Origin: Bellilinea sp040754815
GTDB taxonomy: Bacteria; Chloroflexota; Anaerolineae; Anaerolineales; Anaerolineaceae
NCBI GenBank assembly: GCA_040754815.1
Contig: JBFMBX010000002.1
Coordinates: forward strand, 124,001-188,000
DNA: 64,000 bases
Direction of reading: 5' to 3'
Positions 1-8,735 of this stretch are shown here, piece by piece; positions within the stretch are counted from its first letter, which is position 1; each line of letters opens with the position of its first letter. Both the position numbers and the translations under genes were made by a program. The notes under the pieces were generated by a model, which was not told the DNA's origin, did not search any database, and saw only the letters and a program-made list of their open reading frames with translations.

Positions 1-2
1 CG

Positions 3-134
3 ATCCCCGGTGTGCTCCACGATTGGGGCTACACCCGCAATTGCCGCATCTTCCTGCTCACCAGCGGCGCACAGGACGAAACTGTGTTGTATCCCATTTT
101 TGCTCAGGCCGGCAGACTGCTTCTGGAAGAATAA
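3..134 (+). CDS. C-terminal fragment of an unidentified protein
   Basis: An open frame enters from the left edge and ends at TAA 132-134, giving the last 43 residues of a protein that ends QAGRLLLEE. No family motif is visible in this piece. It is followed by a strong hairpin at 160-189, which fits the end of a transcription unit. The reading frame is the only one on this strand that stays open to the edge and has GC-rich codon use like the neighbouring genes. The function cannot be assigned from this fragment. Confidence 0.6.
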   Translation: MPGVLHDWGYTRNCRIFLLTSGAQDETVLYPIFAQAGRLLLEE

Positions 135-159
135 GTCCTCAACGTGATTCAAAGAAAAT

Positions 160-189
160 AAGCCGGTGGTCGGGGAAAACCACCGGCTT
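160..189. terminator. Strong hairpin between converging genes
   Basis: AAGCCGGTGGT at 160-170 pairs perfectly with ACCACCGGCTT at 179-189, an 11-bp stem with an 8-nt loop. It lies between the rightward fragment ending at 134 and the leftward fusion gene ending at 269, so it may serve both. There is no clean T-tract on either side, so calling it a Rho-independent terminator is an inference. Positions 190-268 show nothing else. Confidence 0.55.
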
Positions 190-268
190 GCAGGGGTATT
201 CATCTTTGATGTTTCGTTGTATTCATTAATCCTGTTATTTCGCCCCCCTGCCAGGTCAGCAAAGCAAT

Positions 269-3200
269 TCAGGCTAACATGCTCCCCATCTCCCTAAGTT
301 GGTTAACCACATCCTCGGGTAACACAGGGGGCTGCACGCCCATCATCCGGCAGGTGATCAGTTTTTGGGCAGTAGTTTCGATCACCTCGGTCATATCCGC
401 TGCCCGGCGCAGGCTGCTGCCCGCCACCACCAGCCCGTGATTCTGCATCAGCACGGCAATGCCCTTTGGGCCGAGCGCCTTTGCCACCGCCTCACCCAGT
501 TCATCCGTGCCGGGCATGATGAAAGGCACCACGGGTATCTCACCGATAAAGGCGGATTCGGTCGAAAGCGGCAGGAAAGGTGTGCCTGTCAATGCCAGTA
601 AGGTAGCATACGGGGCATGGGTGTGGACGACCGCCTGCACCTCCGGCCGGGCGCGGTAGATGGCGCAATGCACCCGCCGCTCGCTGGAGGCACTGTAATC
701 AAATTCACCCACCGGTTTGCCCTGTAAATCTATACGCACCATCATTTCCGGGCGCAAGTCTCCCTTGAAGATGGCGCTGGGAGTGATCCATACTTGATCC
801 GGTTTTCCTTCCACCCTCGCGCTGAGGTTGCCGCCGGTGGCGGTGATCCAGCCGCGCTCGTACAGCTCGCGGGTAATCTCCAAAATCTCATCGCGCACAT
901 CACCTAATTTGCGAATGACCGCCGGGGCGGCATAGACGGCTGCGGACGGTTGAGCAGAGACGGGAGCGGTAACAGCAGCCGGTGGGGGTACTGGCGGAGC
1001 AGCCGGTGCGCTCAACGCGCTCAGGTCGCCGGGCTCACCCACTGCCTGCCGCGCGCGCTGATACGGAGCACTCAGGTTAATTTTTTGCATGGTCATTGCC
1101 CTGGCCGTATCACCGCTGAAAGAAATTTTGCCGGTCATGGCGGCGCGGGTAGGGTTCAATCGCCCCGTAAAGATGCCGTCCAGCGTTTCGGCGGTCATCT
1201 TCAAGCACACATCGGCCGGGACGGGCGGTTCACCCATACCGGCACGCACTTCGCCATCCACAAATCGCATGAAGAAGGTGCTGCCCAGATCTTTGAGGGT
1301 ATATTGAAAGGTCACGTTTTTATCCCGCGCAAAAGCACGGATATCGTCATCTTTCTCGATTTCCTGTAAAAAGCGGCTTAACAAACGCTGGAAATGCTCT
1401 GCCTGCCCTCCGGCTGCCGCACCCTGCTGAGCCGCTGGAGCAGGTGCTGTTGGTTCGGGTGGGGTTTCTTTGCCCAACAGGCGTTTCAGGCCACTCAACA
1501 GGCTGCCGCGTTTTTCAGCCGGCTGGCTGGCGGCTTTTTGGGCCGCTTCCAGATCGGTAACACCAGCAGTTGAGGTATGGCGCAATTGTTCCAGCATGCG
1601 CCGGTCGGCACGCCGTTCACCCTCCCAGCGAAAATCGGCCAGAACTTGCGGATTGAGGGCATAGCGCGGCCGTTCACCGCTCAGCAGGCGTTTCATCTCT
1701 TCCAGAATAATCCGGCCTTGATGGATGCCGACTTCCTGCGTGTTGCCGCCGATGTGCGGCGTGGCAATCACGGTCGGCAGAGCCAGCAGCGGATCATCAC
1801 TGGCAGGCGGTTCAACCGGGAAGACATCCAGCGCGGCTCCGGCCAGCCGTCCGCTTTGCAGGGCCTGAATCAGCGCGTCCTGATCCACCAGCGCGGCGCG
1901 GGCCGTGTTGATCAGGTAAGCGCCCGGCTTGATGCGCTGGAAGGCCTGCGCGTCCAGCATGGCGCGCGATTCATCGGTCACCGCCGCGTGCAGGGTGATG
2001 AAATCACTGCTTTCCAGCAATTCGTCCAGTTCTACCTTCTGCGCGCCGTACAAAGCCGCCTGACCTTCGCTGACAAACGGATCATACAGCAGGACGCGCG
2101 CCTCAAACGGCAGCAGGCGGCGGATGACGCGCTGGCCGATTGCCCCGCCGCCGATCACCCCGACCGTCTTGCCCCACAATTCTTTACCCTGAAAGGTAAA
2201 AAAGGCCTGTCCCATGCGTCCCATATCGCCGGCCTCACCGCCGGGCTGGCGCAAAAAGGCCGTCGCTTCCGGCAGGCGGCGCGCCAGCATGAGCATAAAG
2301 GCAATCGTCAGGTCGGCCACCGCATCGGCATTGCGCCCCGGTGTGTTGATGACCGGCACGCCGGCCGCGCTGCAGGCCTCCAGATCAATATTGACCGGCT
2401 TGCCGCGGCAGGCAAAAATCAGCCGGAGATCGGGCAGTTTTTCCAGCACGGCCGCATCTACCACGTCCACTTCCGTGACAAACACCTGAAAGCCGCGCAG
2501 GGCTTCCACCAGATCATCCCCGCTCAGCAAACGACCTTCCCTGCGGTAACTGGCATAGGTGACTTCACCCAGTTCGCTCAGCAGGTGTACCGCATCCTCG
2601 CCCAAATCGGCCGTGACGAGCATACGCGGACGAAAATCACGCGGCAGGCTGAGCGCGGGGGCAGCCCGCTGCTGCATGGCCTGCACCATGCTGCCCGCCG
2701 CGGTCTGGTCAGCCTCTTCGCGCTGGCGGCGAATGCCGTCCCATGCGGTGAACCATTCGCCATAAAAACTTACCCGTTCCGTTTGGGGTGGGAAGGTACG
2801 CGCCGCACCGGCCAACGCCTGAGCAGCCGCAAAGAGTGTCGGGTAAACTTCCGCCCCGCAGGCAGCACACATTGCCGCACCCAGACCAGCTGCCTGCGGG
2901 TTGCGGCTTGCCGCCACCGGTTGGGCGCACACATCCGCCAGAATCTGCAGCCAGACCTCACTACGGATCATCCCCCCACCGACTCGCAGAATTTGCCCGC
3001 CAGTGCCGGCGGTTTCCTGTGCCTGATGAATATTCAGGCGCATGGCTGCCGCCAGCCCTTCCAGAATCCCCCGCGCCAGGAAAGCCCGTCCGGCATTACC
3101 GGCAGGCAGGTTGAAGGTTGAAAAAGTCAGGGTATCAACCGGCAAAGCCAGCGCTGCGGCATTGAACAGATGTACTCCCAGTGTGGAAAACACTCCGCCC

Positions 3201-4207
3201 GCCCCCGGCGGCGCGCTGGCGGCTTCGGCACACAACGCTGCAACCGGCAGGGGTGAGTGCGGGTAAAGCACACCCGCCGCCCATTCCAGTGCACTGCCCA
3301 CCGAACCGGCATTGCTTTCCACCACATATACATCCGGCAGTAAATGCAAGCCGCACCAGGTACGGGCATCCGGATGCAGGCGAGGCGCGGAAGTGGTTAC
3401 CATCACGGGTGCGGTACTGCCGGCTGCAATGCCGGTCTGCCCCGCCGCCGTGATGCCCATGCCCAGCAACGCGCTTTGGGTGTCTGCCCCGCCGGCAGCC
3501 ACGACTACATCCATCGGCAAGCCCAAAAACTCGGCGGCTTCGGCTGTCAAACTACCCAGCCGGCTGCCCGCCCAAACCACGCCGGGAAAAATCCGCTCGG
3601 GCAGCCCCAGGCTGGCAATCAAATCATGCGCCCAGTCACGTTGATGGATATCGAACAAAAGGGATTCCGCCGCCTGAGAGGATTCGGCCGCTGCCACACC
3701 ACATAAGCGGTAGGCAAGCCAATCGCTGAGGGTAAGTGCATAACGGGCACGCTCCAGCACCAGCGGCTGTTGTTCTTTGAGCCACAACAGCCGGGCAGCC
3801 ATCAGAACCGGGCTGGGATAGTGGCCGGTGCGCCGGTAAAGTTCCTGACCCCGCGCCTCCGCCAGCGCCATGCTCTGCTCCACCGCGCGGGCATCGCGGT
3901 TTGGCACGGCAAACAGAACCGTGCCGTTTTCTTCCATCAGCAGCAGCGTATGGCGCATACTGGTCACCGCCATCCCTGCCACCTGCTGGGGTTGAATACC
4001 TGCCCGCTTCAACAACTCGCGGGTCAGATCACCGAGCGTTTGCCAGATACTCTCCATATCCAGATCATAAGCCCAGCCGCCCACTGGCGAGGGAGGATGA
4101 ATCCATGAGCGGTGGGCGGTGAAAATTTCACCGTTGACGGCGTTGACCAGCAGGCATCGGCCTCCGCTACTGCCGGCATCCCATCCAATCAGCCAGTCTT
4201 TTCCCAT
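269..4207 (-). CDS. Four-domain fusion: FGGY kinase / D-2-hydroxyacid dehydrogenase / SCP2 / class II aldolase
   Basis: This is a single 1312-residue frame. Residues 1-490 form an FGGY carbohydrate kinase: phosphate-binding DAGSSGGR at 10-17 and catalytic Asp242 in GGADTQ, most like autoinducer-2 or xylulose kinases. Residues 525-850 form a D-2-hydroxyacid dehydrogenase: Rossmann GGGAIG at 686-691, Arg770, Glu799 and His818 of the Arg/Glu/His triad. Residues 935-1045 resemble an SCP2 lipid-carrier fold and are flanked by Pro/Ala-rich linkers. Residues 1100-1312 form a fuculose-phosphate-type class II aldolase: Glu1176 plus zinc ligands His1195, His1197 and His1257. All catalytic residues appear present, so kinase, redox and aldol cleavage steps may act on one sugar-like substrate. 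The start is ATG 4207, 3 bp after the regulator's stop, so the two are co-transcribed. The substrate is unknown; no transporter gene is adjacent. Confidence 0.85.
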   Translation of the reverse strand: MGKDWLIGWDAGSSGGRCLLVNAVNGEIFTAHRSWIHPPSPVGGWAYDLDMESIWQTLGDLTRELLKRAGIQPQQVAGMAVTSMRHTLLLMEENGTVLFAVPNRDARAVEQSMALAEARGQELYRRTGHYPSPVLMAARLLWLKEQQPLVLERARYALTLSDWLAYRLCGVAAAESSQAAESLLFDIHQRDWAHDLIASLGLPERIFPGVVWAGSRLGSLTAEAAEFLGLPMDVVVAAGGADTQSALLGMGITAAGQTGIAAGSTAPVMVTTSAPRLHPDARTWCGLHLLPDVYVVESNAGSVGSALEWAAGVLYPHSPLPVAALCAEAASAPPGAGGVFSTLGVHLFNAAALALPVDTLTFSTFNLPAGNAGRAFLARGILEGLAAAMRLNIHQAQETAGTGGQILRVGGGMIRSEVWLQILADVCAQPVAASRNPQAAGLGAAMCAACGAEVYPTLFAAAQALAGAARTFPPQTERVSFYGEWFTAWDGIRRQREEADQTAAGSMVQAMQQRAAPALSLPRDFRPRMLVTADLGEDAVHLLSELGEVTYASYRREGRLLSGDDLVEALRGFQVFVTEVDVVDAAVLEKLPDLRLIFACRGKPVNIDLEACSAAGVPVINTPGRNADAVADLTIAFMLMLARRLPEATAFLRQPGGEAGDMGRMGQAFFTFQGKELWGKTVGVIGGGAIGQRVIRRLLPFEARVLLYDPFVSEGQAALYGAQKVELDELLESSDFITLHAAVTDESRAMLDAQAFQRIKPGAYLINTARAALVDQDALIQALQSGRLAGAALDVFPVEPPASDDPLLALPTVIATPHIGGNTQEVGIHQGRIILEEMKRLLSGERPRYALNPQVLADFRWEGERRADRRMLEQLRHTSTAGVTDLEAAQKAASQPAEKRGSLLSGLKRLLGKETPPEPTAPAPAAQQGAAAGGQAEHFQRLLSRFLQEIEKDDDIRAFARDKNVTFQYTLKDLGSTFFMRFVDGEVRAGMGEPPVPADVCLKMTAETLDGIFTGRLNPTRAAMTGKISFSGDTARAMTMQKINLSAPYQRARQAVGEPGDLSALSAPAAPPVPPPAAVTAPVSAQPSAAVYAAPAVIRKLGDVRDEILEITRELYERGWITATGGNLSARVEGKPDQVWITPSAIFKGDLRPEMMVRIDLQGKPVGEFDYSASSERRVHCAIYRARPEVQAVVHTHAPYATLLALTGTPFLPLSTESAFIGEIPVVPFIMPGTDELGEAVAKALGPKGIAVLMQNHGLVVAGSSLRRAADMTEVIETTAQKLITCRMMGVQPPVLPEDVVNQLREMGSMLA

Positions 4208-4210
4208 TGC

Positions 4211-5182
4211 CTATTCCTCCTTTGTCTGGCATAACCAGCGCGCCGTTAATTCGTCGGTGATCAGCACATCGGCCAGCCCCATACGCAGTGCAGTTCGTAC
4301 CCCCTGCCATTTATCCTGTCCGCCGGCTACCAGCATCTTCAGCGGAATACGGCGCAGGTCATCCAGTGAGATACCGAGCAGGCGTTGGTGAATTGAGGCC
4401 GGCACCAGTTCACCATTTTGACTCAAGAAATACCCTAAAACATCGCCCACAGCCCCAAAGTCGAGCAACTCTTTAATATCTCTTTCGTTCAATAAACCGG
4501 CCTGATACAGTAAAGCCATTTTGTTCACCGTCCCAACGCTGAAAATGGCCATCTGCGCCCGGCGGGCGACATCCAGACTGCGCTGGATGAGCGGATCGGC
4601 CAGCACCACATCCCGGGTAGCCGGTTCACTGACGAATGTCGGCAACGGCAGGTAATAAGCCGTTCCCCCGCTAATGGCCGCAAGGCGGGTCAGCACATCC
4701 AGATTGTAAGGTAATTCTACGGGCCGGTAATACAGCCCCCCCATCATGGTCGTAAACCGGCAGGCAACCGGCTTTTCCAGCACCAAAAAATCGGGAATGT
4801 AAGAAATTGTCCGGCCGATACCAATTGCCACCGTCCAGCCTTCCTGCAGGTGTTGAGCAAGCACCATGGCGGCTACTTGTGCCAGCAACGGAGCAAGATT
4901 TTCATCCCCCGCCTGAGAGGCAGGAACAAGCCAGGCATCCTGTAAAGGGTAATGTTCCAACAGGGATTCCGCCAGCGGCAAATGGGCAGAAACGGGACGG
5001 ATGCGGATTTCCACAATGCCGCTTTGACGGGCTTCTTTCAACAAGCGATTGACTGTGATGCGCGAAAGCCCAAGCCGTGCGCCGATCTCAGCCTGAGTCA
5101 GGTCGTGTTCGTAATACAACCACGCCACCCGCGCCAGCAATTGTTCTCGGGTAGAAATCTGTTCCAATGCAGCATTACTCAT
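4211..5182 (-). CDS. SorC/DeoR-type sugar-responsive transcriptional regulator (LsrR-like)
   Basis: The protein has 323 residues, the usual SorC length. The N-terminus carries a helix-turn-helix: TQAEIGARLGLSRITVNRLL at about residues 29-48. The rest (about 60-320) matches the SorC sugar-phosphate-binding effector domain, with the GIGRT and MMGG phosphate-binding loops. Members usually repress catabolic operons and release DNA on binding a phosphorylated sugar. Here the gene lies directly upstream of the kinase-dehydrogenase-aldolase fusion on the same strand, so it probably controls that gene and itself. Start ATG 5182 follows an AGGAAAGG ribosome site on the minus strand. LsrR-like is suggested by the neighbouring LsrK-like kinase domain and remains an inference. 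Confidence 0.85.
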   Translation of the reverse strand: MSNAALEQISTREQLLARVAWLYYEHDLTQAEIGARLGLSRITVNRLLKEARQSGIVEIRIRPVSAHLPLAESLLEHYPLQDAWLVPASQAGDENLAPLLAQVAAMVLAQHLQEGWTVAIGIGRTISYIPDFLVLEKPVACRFTTMMGGLYYRPVELPYNLDVLTRLAAISGGTAYYLPLPTFVSEPATRDVVLADPLIQRSLDVARRAQMAIFSVGTVNKMALLYQAGLLNERDIKELLDFGAVGDVLGYFLSQNGELVPASIHQRLLGISLDDLRRIPLKMLVAGGQDKWQGVRTALRMGLADVLITDELTARWLCQTKEE

Positions 5183-5185
5183 GTT

Positions 5186-5212
5186 ACATTTGAACCTTTC
5201 CTGAACAAATGT
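5186..5212 (-). promoter_or_regulatory. Candidate operator overlapping the ribosome site of the SorC gene
   Basis: ACATTTG (5186-5192) and CAAATGT (5206-5212) form a 7-bp inverted repeat with a 13-nt spacer, immediately upstream of the regulator start and spanning its ribosome-binding site. The position suits autoregulation by the SorC protein. The half-site TTTGAAC is reminiscent of B. subtilis DeoR half-sites. No binding evidence exists. The 5213-5355 stretch is AT-rich and shows no other clear element. Confidence 0.35.
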
Positions 5213-5355
5213 TAGCAGATTTCAATAGAAAAATCAAGATTTTTTTCATTCACAGGAATGTACTAACAAAGAGTAAGAACAACCGAATTCGAAAATCTAT
5301 ACAAGATGTGTTCTTAAGACGTTACCAATTCAAAAGATTATTCAAAATCTGAAAA

Positions 5356-6540
5356 TCAAGTCCGAAAATTATTAATCAAATCTCGGTTTGATTTGTATCC
5401 TTCACAAATTTCCCTAATTGGGCAATTTTCGCAATCTGGTTGACTATGGTTGAAACAAAATTGCGTACCAATGTAGATTAATCCATCATCAAAATTTGCC
5501 ACATGCACATCTTTATGGCGATTCAGCCATAAATAGATGTGTTGGATTTGTTGAATTTGAATAAACCTCGGTTTTTTACGGGTTTTCAAATGATTGGAGC
5601 AAATATGCGAATAAGCATTCCACAATTTGTTTTCAACCGCTCTACCGCATTTCATTTCTCTAATATTTGTAACTCTAATATATGTCGTGCGATTTTTTCC
5701 CACCCCTGGCTGAAGAACTTTTTCTTTTATGAAATCATCCTCGCTCGCCCAACGAAGTAAGTACCCGGTTCTCCACAAAACACGTCCAGCATTTGAGTCA
5801 TACGGAACTTCGTATGAATAATTATCCCAACCAGTATCTTGTCTACGAGAAACGCCAAAGGATGAAACAAGCCACTTTCCAAATAGGTGAGCTGCTTTGT
5901 CCCCAATGGCTTTCCCCAACCCATAACGGTAATGGTCTTTTAATTGTTGAGTCATGATCTCTGTCGAGTCATGTTTTTCTAAGTAATCTAATAAAGCCGA
6001 TGCTGATGGTGAAGATTTTTTGTCATTAAGATCTCTCTCCAACAAATAAGGTAGAATTAGAGGTACTCCCCACCGAAAAATTGCATACCCTAGCACTTGT
6101 TTTGCATTGTCCATGAAAAGATTATAACGATTAGGATTGGATTGATTCGTTTTAGCCCATATTGAAGCACGAATTTCCTTTATGGATTGATGTTGGGTTA
6201 AGATTTCGTCAAGAGCGACACCAATTTCACTAAAAAAAGAAATGGGCTTATGAAGAAAACGAATCTCTTTACGGTACAACTCATTAGTTGTCTCCACCAA
6301 CATGCGCCGAAGGCCGACTATGTCTGGGCCTTGATCCAGAACTGCACTCAAAAGAAGAAAGCGAGTTATAGCCTCCCTGCGAGTTAAGCACCCATCCCTT
6401 TCATCAAGTTTCTCTTTATTGAGATTATCGTTTTCGTAATAATGACGAAAAATTTCAATTTCATTTAGGGGCGGATAAGAAGGATGTTGTTTCCCAATCT
6501 CTGCAATCTTTATAACTAATTCTTCTGGGTCCATTTTCAC
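5356..6540 (-). CDS. Unknown protein with endonuclease III-like C-terminal Fe-S loop; putative restriction component
   Basis: The 394 residues are not recognised as a whole. The C-terminus has Cys362, Cys370, Cys373 and Cys379 (C-x7-C-x2-C-x5-C, CENCPIREIC), close to the C-x6-C-x2-C-x5-C [4Fe-4S] loop that ends endonuclease III and MutY. A PGVGKNRTT segment earlier resembles the helix-hairpin-helix of those enzymes, but the catalytic Lys/Asp context is not clear. The start codon overlaps the methyltransferase stop in an ATGA junction, so the two are translationally coupled. Together with the AT-rich composition, this suggests a restriction or DNA-glycosylase partner in a mobile R-M cassette. 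Alternatives are a base-excision repair enzyme like the mismatch glycosylases next to some archaeal methyltransferases, or a DNA-binding protein with a structural cluster. Confidence 0.5.
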   Translation of the reverse strand: MKMDPEELVIKIAEIGKQHPSYPPLNEIEIFRHYYENDNLNKEKLDERDGCLTRREAITRFLLLSAVLDQGPDIVGLRRMLVETTNELYRKEIRFLHKPISFFSEIGVALDEILTQHQSIKEIRASIWAKTNQSNPNRYNLFMDNAKQVLGYAIFRWGVPLILPYLLERDLNDKKSSPSASALLDYLEKHDSTEIMTQQLKDHYRYGLGKAIGDKAAHLFGKWLVSSFGVSRRQDTGWDNYSYEVPYDSNAGRVLWRTGYLLRWASEDDFIKEKVLQPGVGKNRTTYIRVTNIREMKCGRAVENKLWNAYSHICSNHLKTRKKPRFIQIQQIQHIYLWLNRHKDVHVANFDDGLIYIGTQFCFNHSQPDCENCPIREICEGYKSNRDLINNFRT

Positions 6541-7454
6541 TCAATCTTTTTATCTAACAAGCTGGGTTGCTGAATATTTCGATTGGACTTAGCCTTAACC
6601 GATTCACCTAAAGCGACTTTCTCAAAAACAGCAATCAACTGCTCCTGACGTAGTTCTAATGGTTGCGTAATGCGTTGTTTCGCTAAACTCACATATTTTT
6701 CAATTACCTCATAGCCAACATATTGACGGTTTAAGTGATAGGCAACTTTTAAGGTTTGTCCCGAACCGGTGAACGGATCTAAAATCAAATCTTGGGGATA
6801 AGAAAATAGTTGAATGAGCCGATAGGGAATTTCTTCAGGAAAGGGTGCAGGATGCGGAATGATATTCGGTGGAACAGGAGCGATGTGCCAGATGTTATTT
6901 GCAACATCCATCGTAAAAAGGCGATCAATAACATACCGTCCTTCTTCCTTCTCGTTCTGGGAACGGCCCTCGTATATCTTTGGACCGGGCTTTCGAAAGA
7001 TGAGAATATATTCATTCATAATATTTGGGTAAAAGTAGCCGGGATATGGTTTTTGAATACTAACTCCAGCCCTTTTCACCCCAGCCGTACACTTATGCCA
7101 GATAATATCCTGAAAAAATTCCCACTCTTCCTGAACAAATCGAGCGGTCAAATCAAATGGGACAGGATATAATTTTCCTTCAAGAAGCACTGTACCAATA
7201 ACAATTGCACAAAATCCGCCTGGTTTTGTCACTCGATACACTTCTTTGAAGATTCGGACTAGCCAATCTAAATATTCTTGGTATCCCTTATATCCATTCG
7301 CATATCGCCGCGTGCGATAATACTGACGATCATCCTCAGCATGAAGATCATAGTCTATCGCATTCCAATACGGTGGTGAAGTTACCGTTAGAGAAACGGT
7401 GTCCCCATCAATCTCAGGCATAAATTCACAAGAATGAGCATAAATCTCGTTCAT
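6537..7454 (-). CDS. Beta-class DNA methyltransferase (N4-cytosine or N6-adenine)
   Basis: The 305 residues have the circularly permuted order of beta-class amino-methyltransferases: catalytic motif IV TSPPYW at residues 25-30 near the N-terminus, and the S-adenosylmethionine motif I DPFTGSGQT at 226-234 near the C-terminus, preceded by HPAPFPEEIP. The TSPPY form is common in N4-cytosine enzymes, but N6-adenine cannot be excluded. The region between (about 90-200) would hold target recognition. Base composition is much more AT-rich than the flanking genes, a sign of recent transfer. The gene lies upstream of, and overlaps by 4 bp, the Fe-S loop protein. ATG 7454 has no ribosome site and may be the first transcribed base. 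Confidence 0.85.
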   Translation of the reverse strand: MNEIYAHSCEFMPEIDGDTVSLTVTSPPYWNAIDYDLHAEDDRQYYRTRRYANGYKGYQEYLDWLVRIFKEVYRVTKPGGFCAIVIGTVLLEGKLYPVPFDLTARFVQEEWEFFQDIIWHKCTAGVKRAGVSIQKPYPGYFYPNIMNEYILIFRKPGPKIYEGRSQNEKEEGRYVIDRLFTMDVANNIWHIAPVPPNIIPHPAPFPEEIPYRLIQLFSYPQDLILDPFTGSGQTLKVAYHLNRQYVGYEVIEKYVSLAKQRITQPLELRQEQLIAVFEKVALGESVKAKSNRNIQQPSLLDKKIE

Positions 7455-7467
7455 AGAAAGTATTATA
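7455..7467 (-). promoter_or_regulatory. -10 element placing transcription start at the methyltransferase ATG
   Basis: On the minus strand TATAAT (plus 7462-7467) ends 7 nt before ATG 7454, so initiation would fall at or next to the start codon and give a leaderless mRNA. There is no well-spaced TTGACA and no Shine-Dalgarno sequence. The call rests on the hexamer alone. Confidence 0.35.
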
Positions 7468-7600
7468 AATCATCTTGGTTAGGGGCTTTGACAAAAATCA
7501 ATATTCCATCGTCCGGCTTGCTTTTTACTTACATCTATTACAGAATTAAGTCCATTCGTTGCCAGGAAGATAATTTTATAATCCTTGAAGGTATGACCTA

Positions 7601-8731
7601 TTGAACGTATTATTTCTAATCGTTGTCTTTCTCTATTGGTCGGCGTTATACCTCTACGTTCCCACCCTGCCGCTCTATCTGCAAACCAAGACTACCGATC
7701 TGGCGCTGATCAGCACGGCCCTTTCCATGTACGGGTTGTGGCAGTTGATTGTACGCCTGCCGCTCGGCATTCTGGCAGATTGGGCCGGGCGGCGCAAGCC
7801 GTTTGCCCTCATCTGGCTGGTACTGGTGGCGGCCGGTGCGCTGCTGCTCGGCCACGCTCCCACCATCGAAGCCGCCATCATTGGGCGGGCGCTGGTGGGC
7901 GTTTCCGCCGGCACGTGGGTACCGCTGGTGGTACTGTTCTCCAACCGCTTCTCAGAGGGAGAAGTGGTGCGCGCAACCGGCATTCTGGCAATGACCGCTA
8001 CCGCCGGACGCATTGCGGCCACGGCTGCTAACGGCTGGCTGAACGAATTGGGCGGCTACCCTTTGGCTTTCAACATGGCTGCCGCCGCCGCTGGTTTGGG
8101 TGCGCTCATTCTCTTCTTTCTGCCGGAAAAACCAACCCCTCGCCGTAAGCCATCGCTAAGCGGATTGAAGGCACTGGCTACCCGCCGGGAGGTGATGCTG
8201 CCATCTTTGCTGCAAGCGCTGACCCATACTGCCGATTTCGCCGCTACTTTCACCTTCATCCCCATCCTTGCCCGCCAGAAAGGGGCTTCGGATGTGGTCA
8301 TCAGTACCCTGCTCAGCCTGAATCTGCTGATTGGGCTGGCGGGCAACAGTCTGGCTGCTGCCCTGGCGCAACGCTTCGGTCAGCGAAGCATGGTATTACT
8401 CAGTTTTGCCCTGCTGGGAGGTGGAATGTTGGCTGCTGCGTGGGCACCGACGCTGGCATTTGTGTTCCTCTTTCAATTTTGCATCGGGCTGGGTTTCGGC
8501 ATCGGCTACCCCTTGCTGATGGGTCTGAGCATCAACCGGGTGGATGCCGCCGAACGCACCACCGCCATGGGTCTGCACCAGTCGGTCTATTCGCTGGGCA
8601 TGTTTCTCGGCCCGTGGCTGAGCGGTATGCTTGCCGCCGCGTTGAACATTCCGCTGATGTTCGTCATCATTGGTGCGCTGATTCTGATAACCGGCATTGG
8701 CGCTGCCGCATTACTCGATAACCGGAGGTAA
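7601..8731 (+). CDS. Major facilitator superfamily transporter
   Basis: The protein has 376 residues with about 12 hydrophobic segments. The cytoplasmic loop 2-3 carries the MFS motif A in the form GILADWAGRRKP. The two six-helix halves are joined by a basic linker (PTPRRKPSLSG). The family moves small molecules by proton coupling, typically drug or metabolite export; no substrate is indicated. The start is TTG 7601 with GAAGG nine bases upstream; the ATG at 7593 is out of frame and hits a stop at once. The next gene begins 5 bp after the stop, with its ribosome site inside this gene's last codons, so the two are co-translated. Confidence 0.8.
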   Translation: MNVLFLIVVFLYWSALYLYVPTLPLYLQTKTTDLALISTALSMYGLWQLIVRLPLGILADWAGRRKPFALIWLVLVAAGALLLGHAPTIEAAIIGRALVGVSAGTWVPLVVLFSNRFSEGEVVRATGILAMTATAGRIAATAANGWLNELGGYPLAFNMAAAAAGLGALILFFLPEKPTPRRKPSLSGLKALATRREVMLPSLLQALTHTADFAATFTFIPILARQKGASDVVISTLLSLNLLIGLAGNSLAAALAQRFGQRSMVLLSFALLGGGMLAAAWAPTLAFVFLFQFCIGLGFGIGYPLLMGLSINRVDAAERTTAMGLHQSVYSLGMFLGPWLSGMLAAALNIPLMFVIIGALILITGIGAAALLDNRR

Positions 8732-8735
8732 ACGG

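Noticed and set aside
1577..3121. A 514-residue rightward frame
   Set aside because: It is antisense to the well-supported fusion gene and has no recognisable motif.
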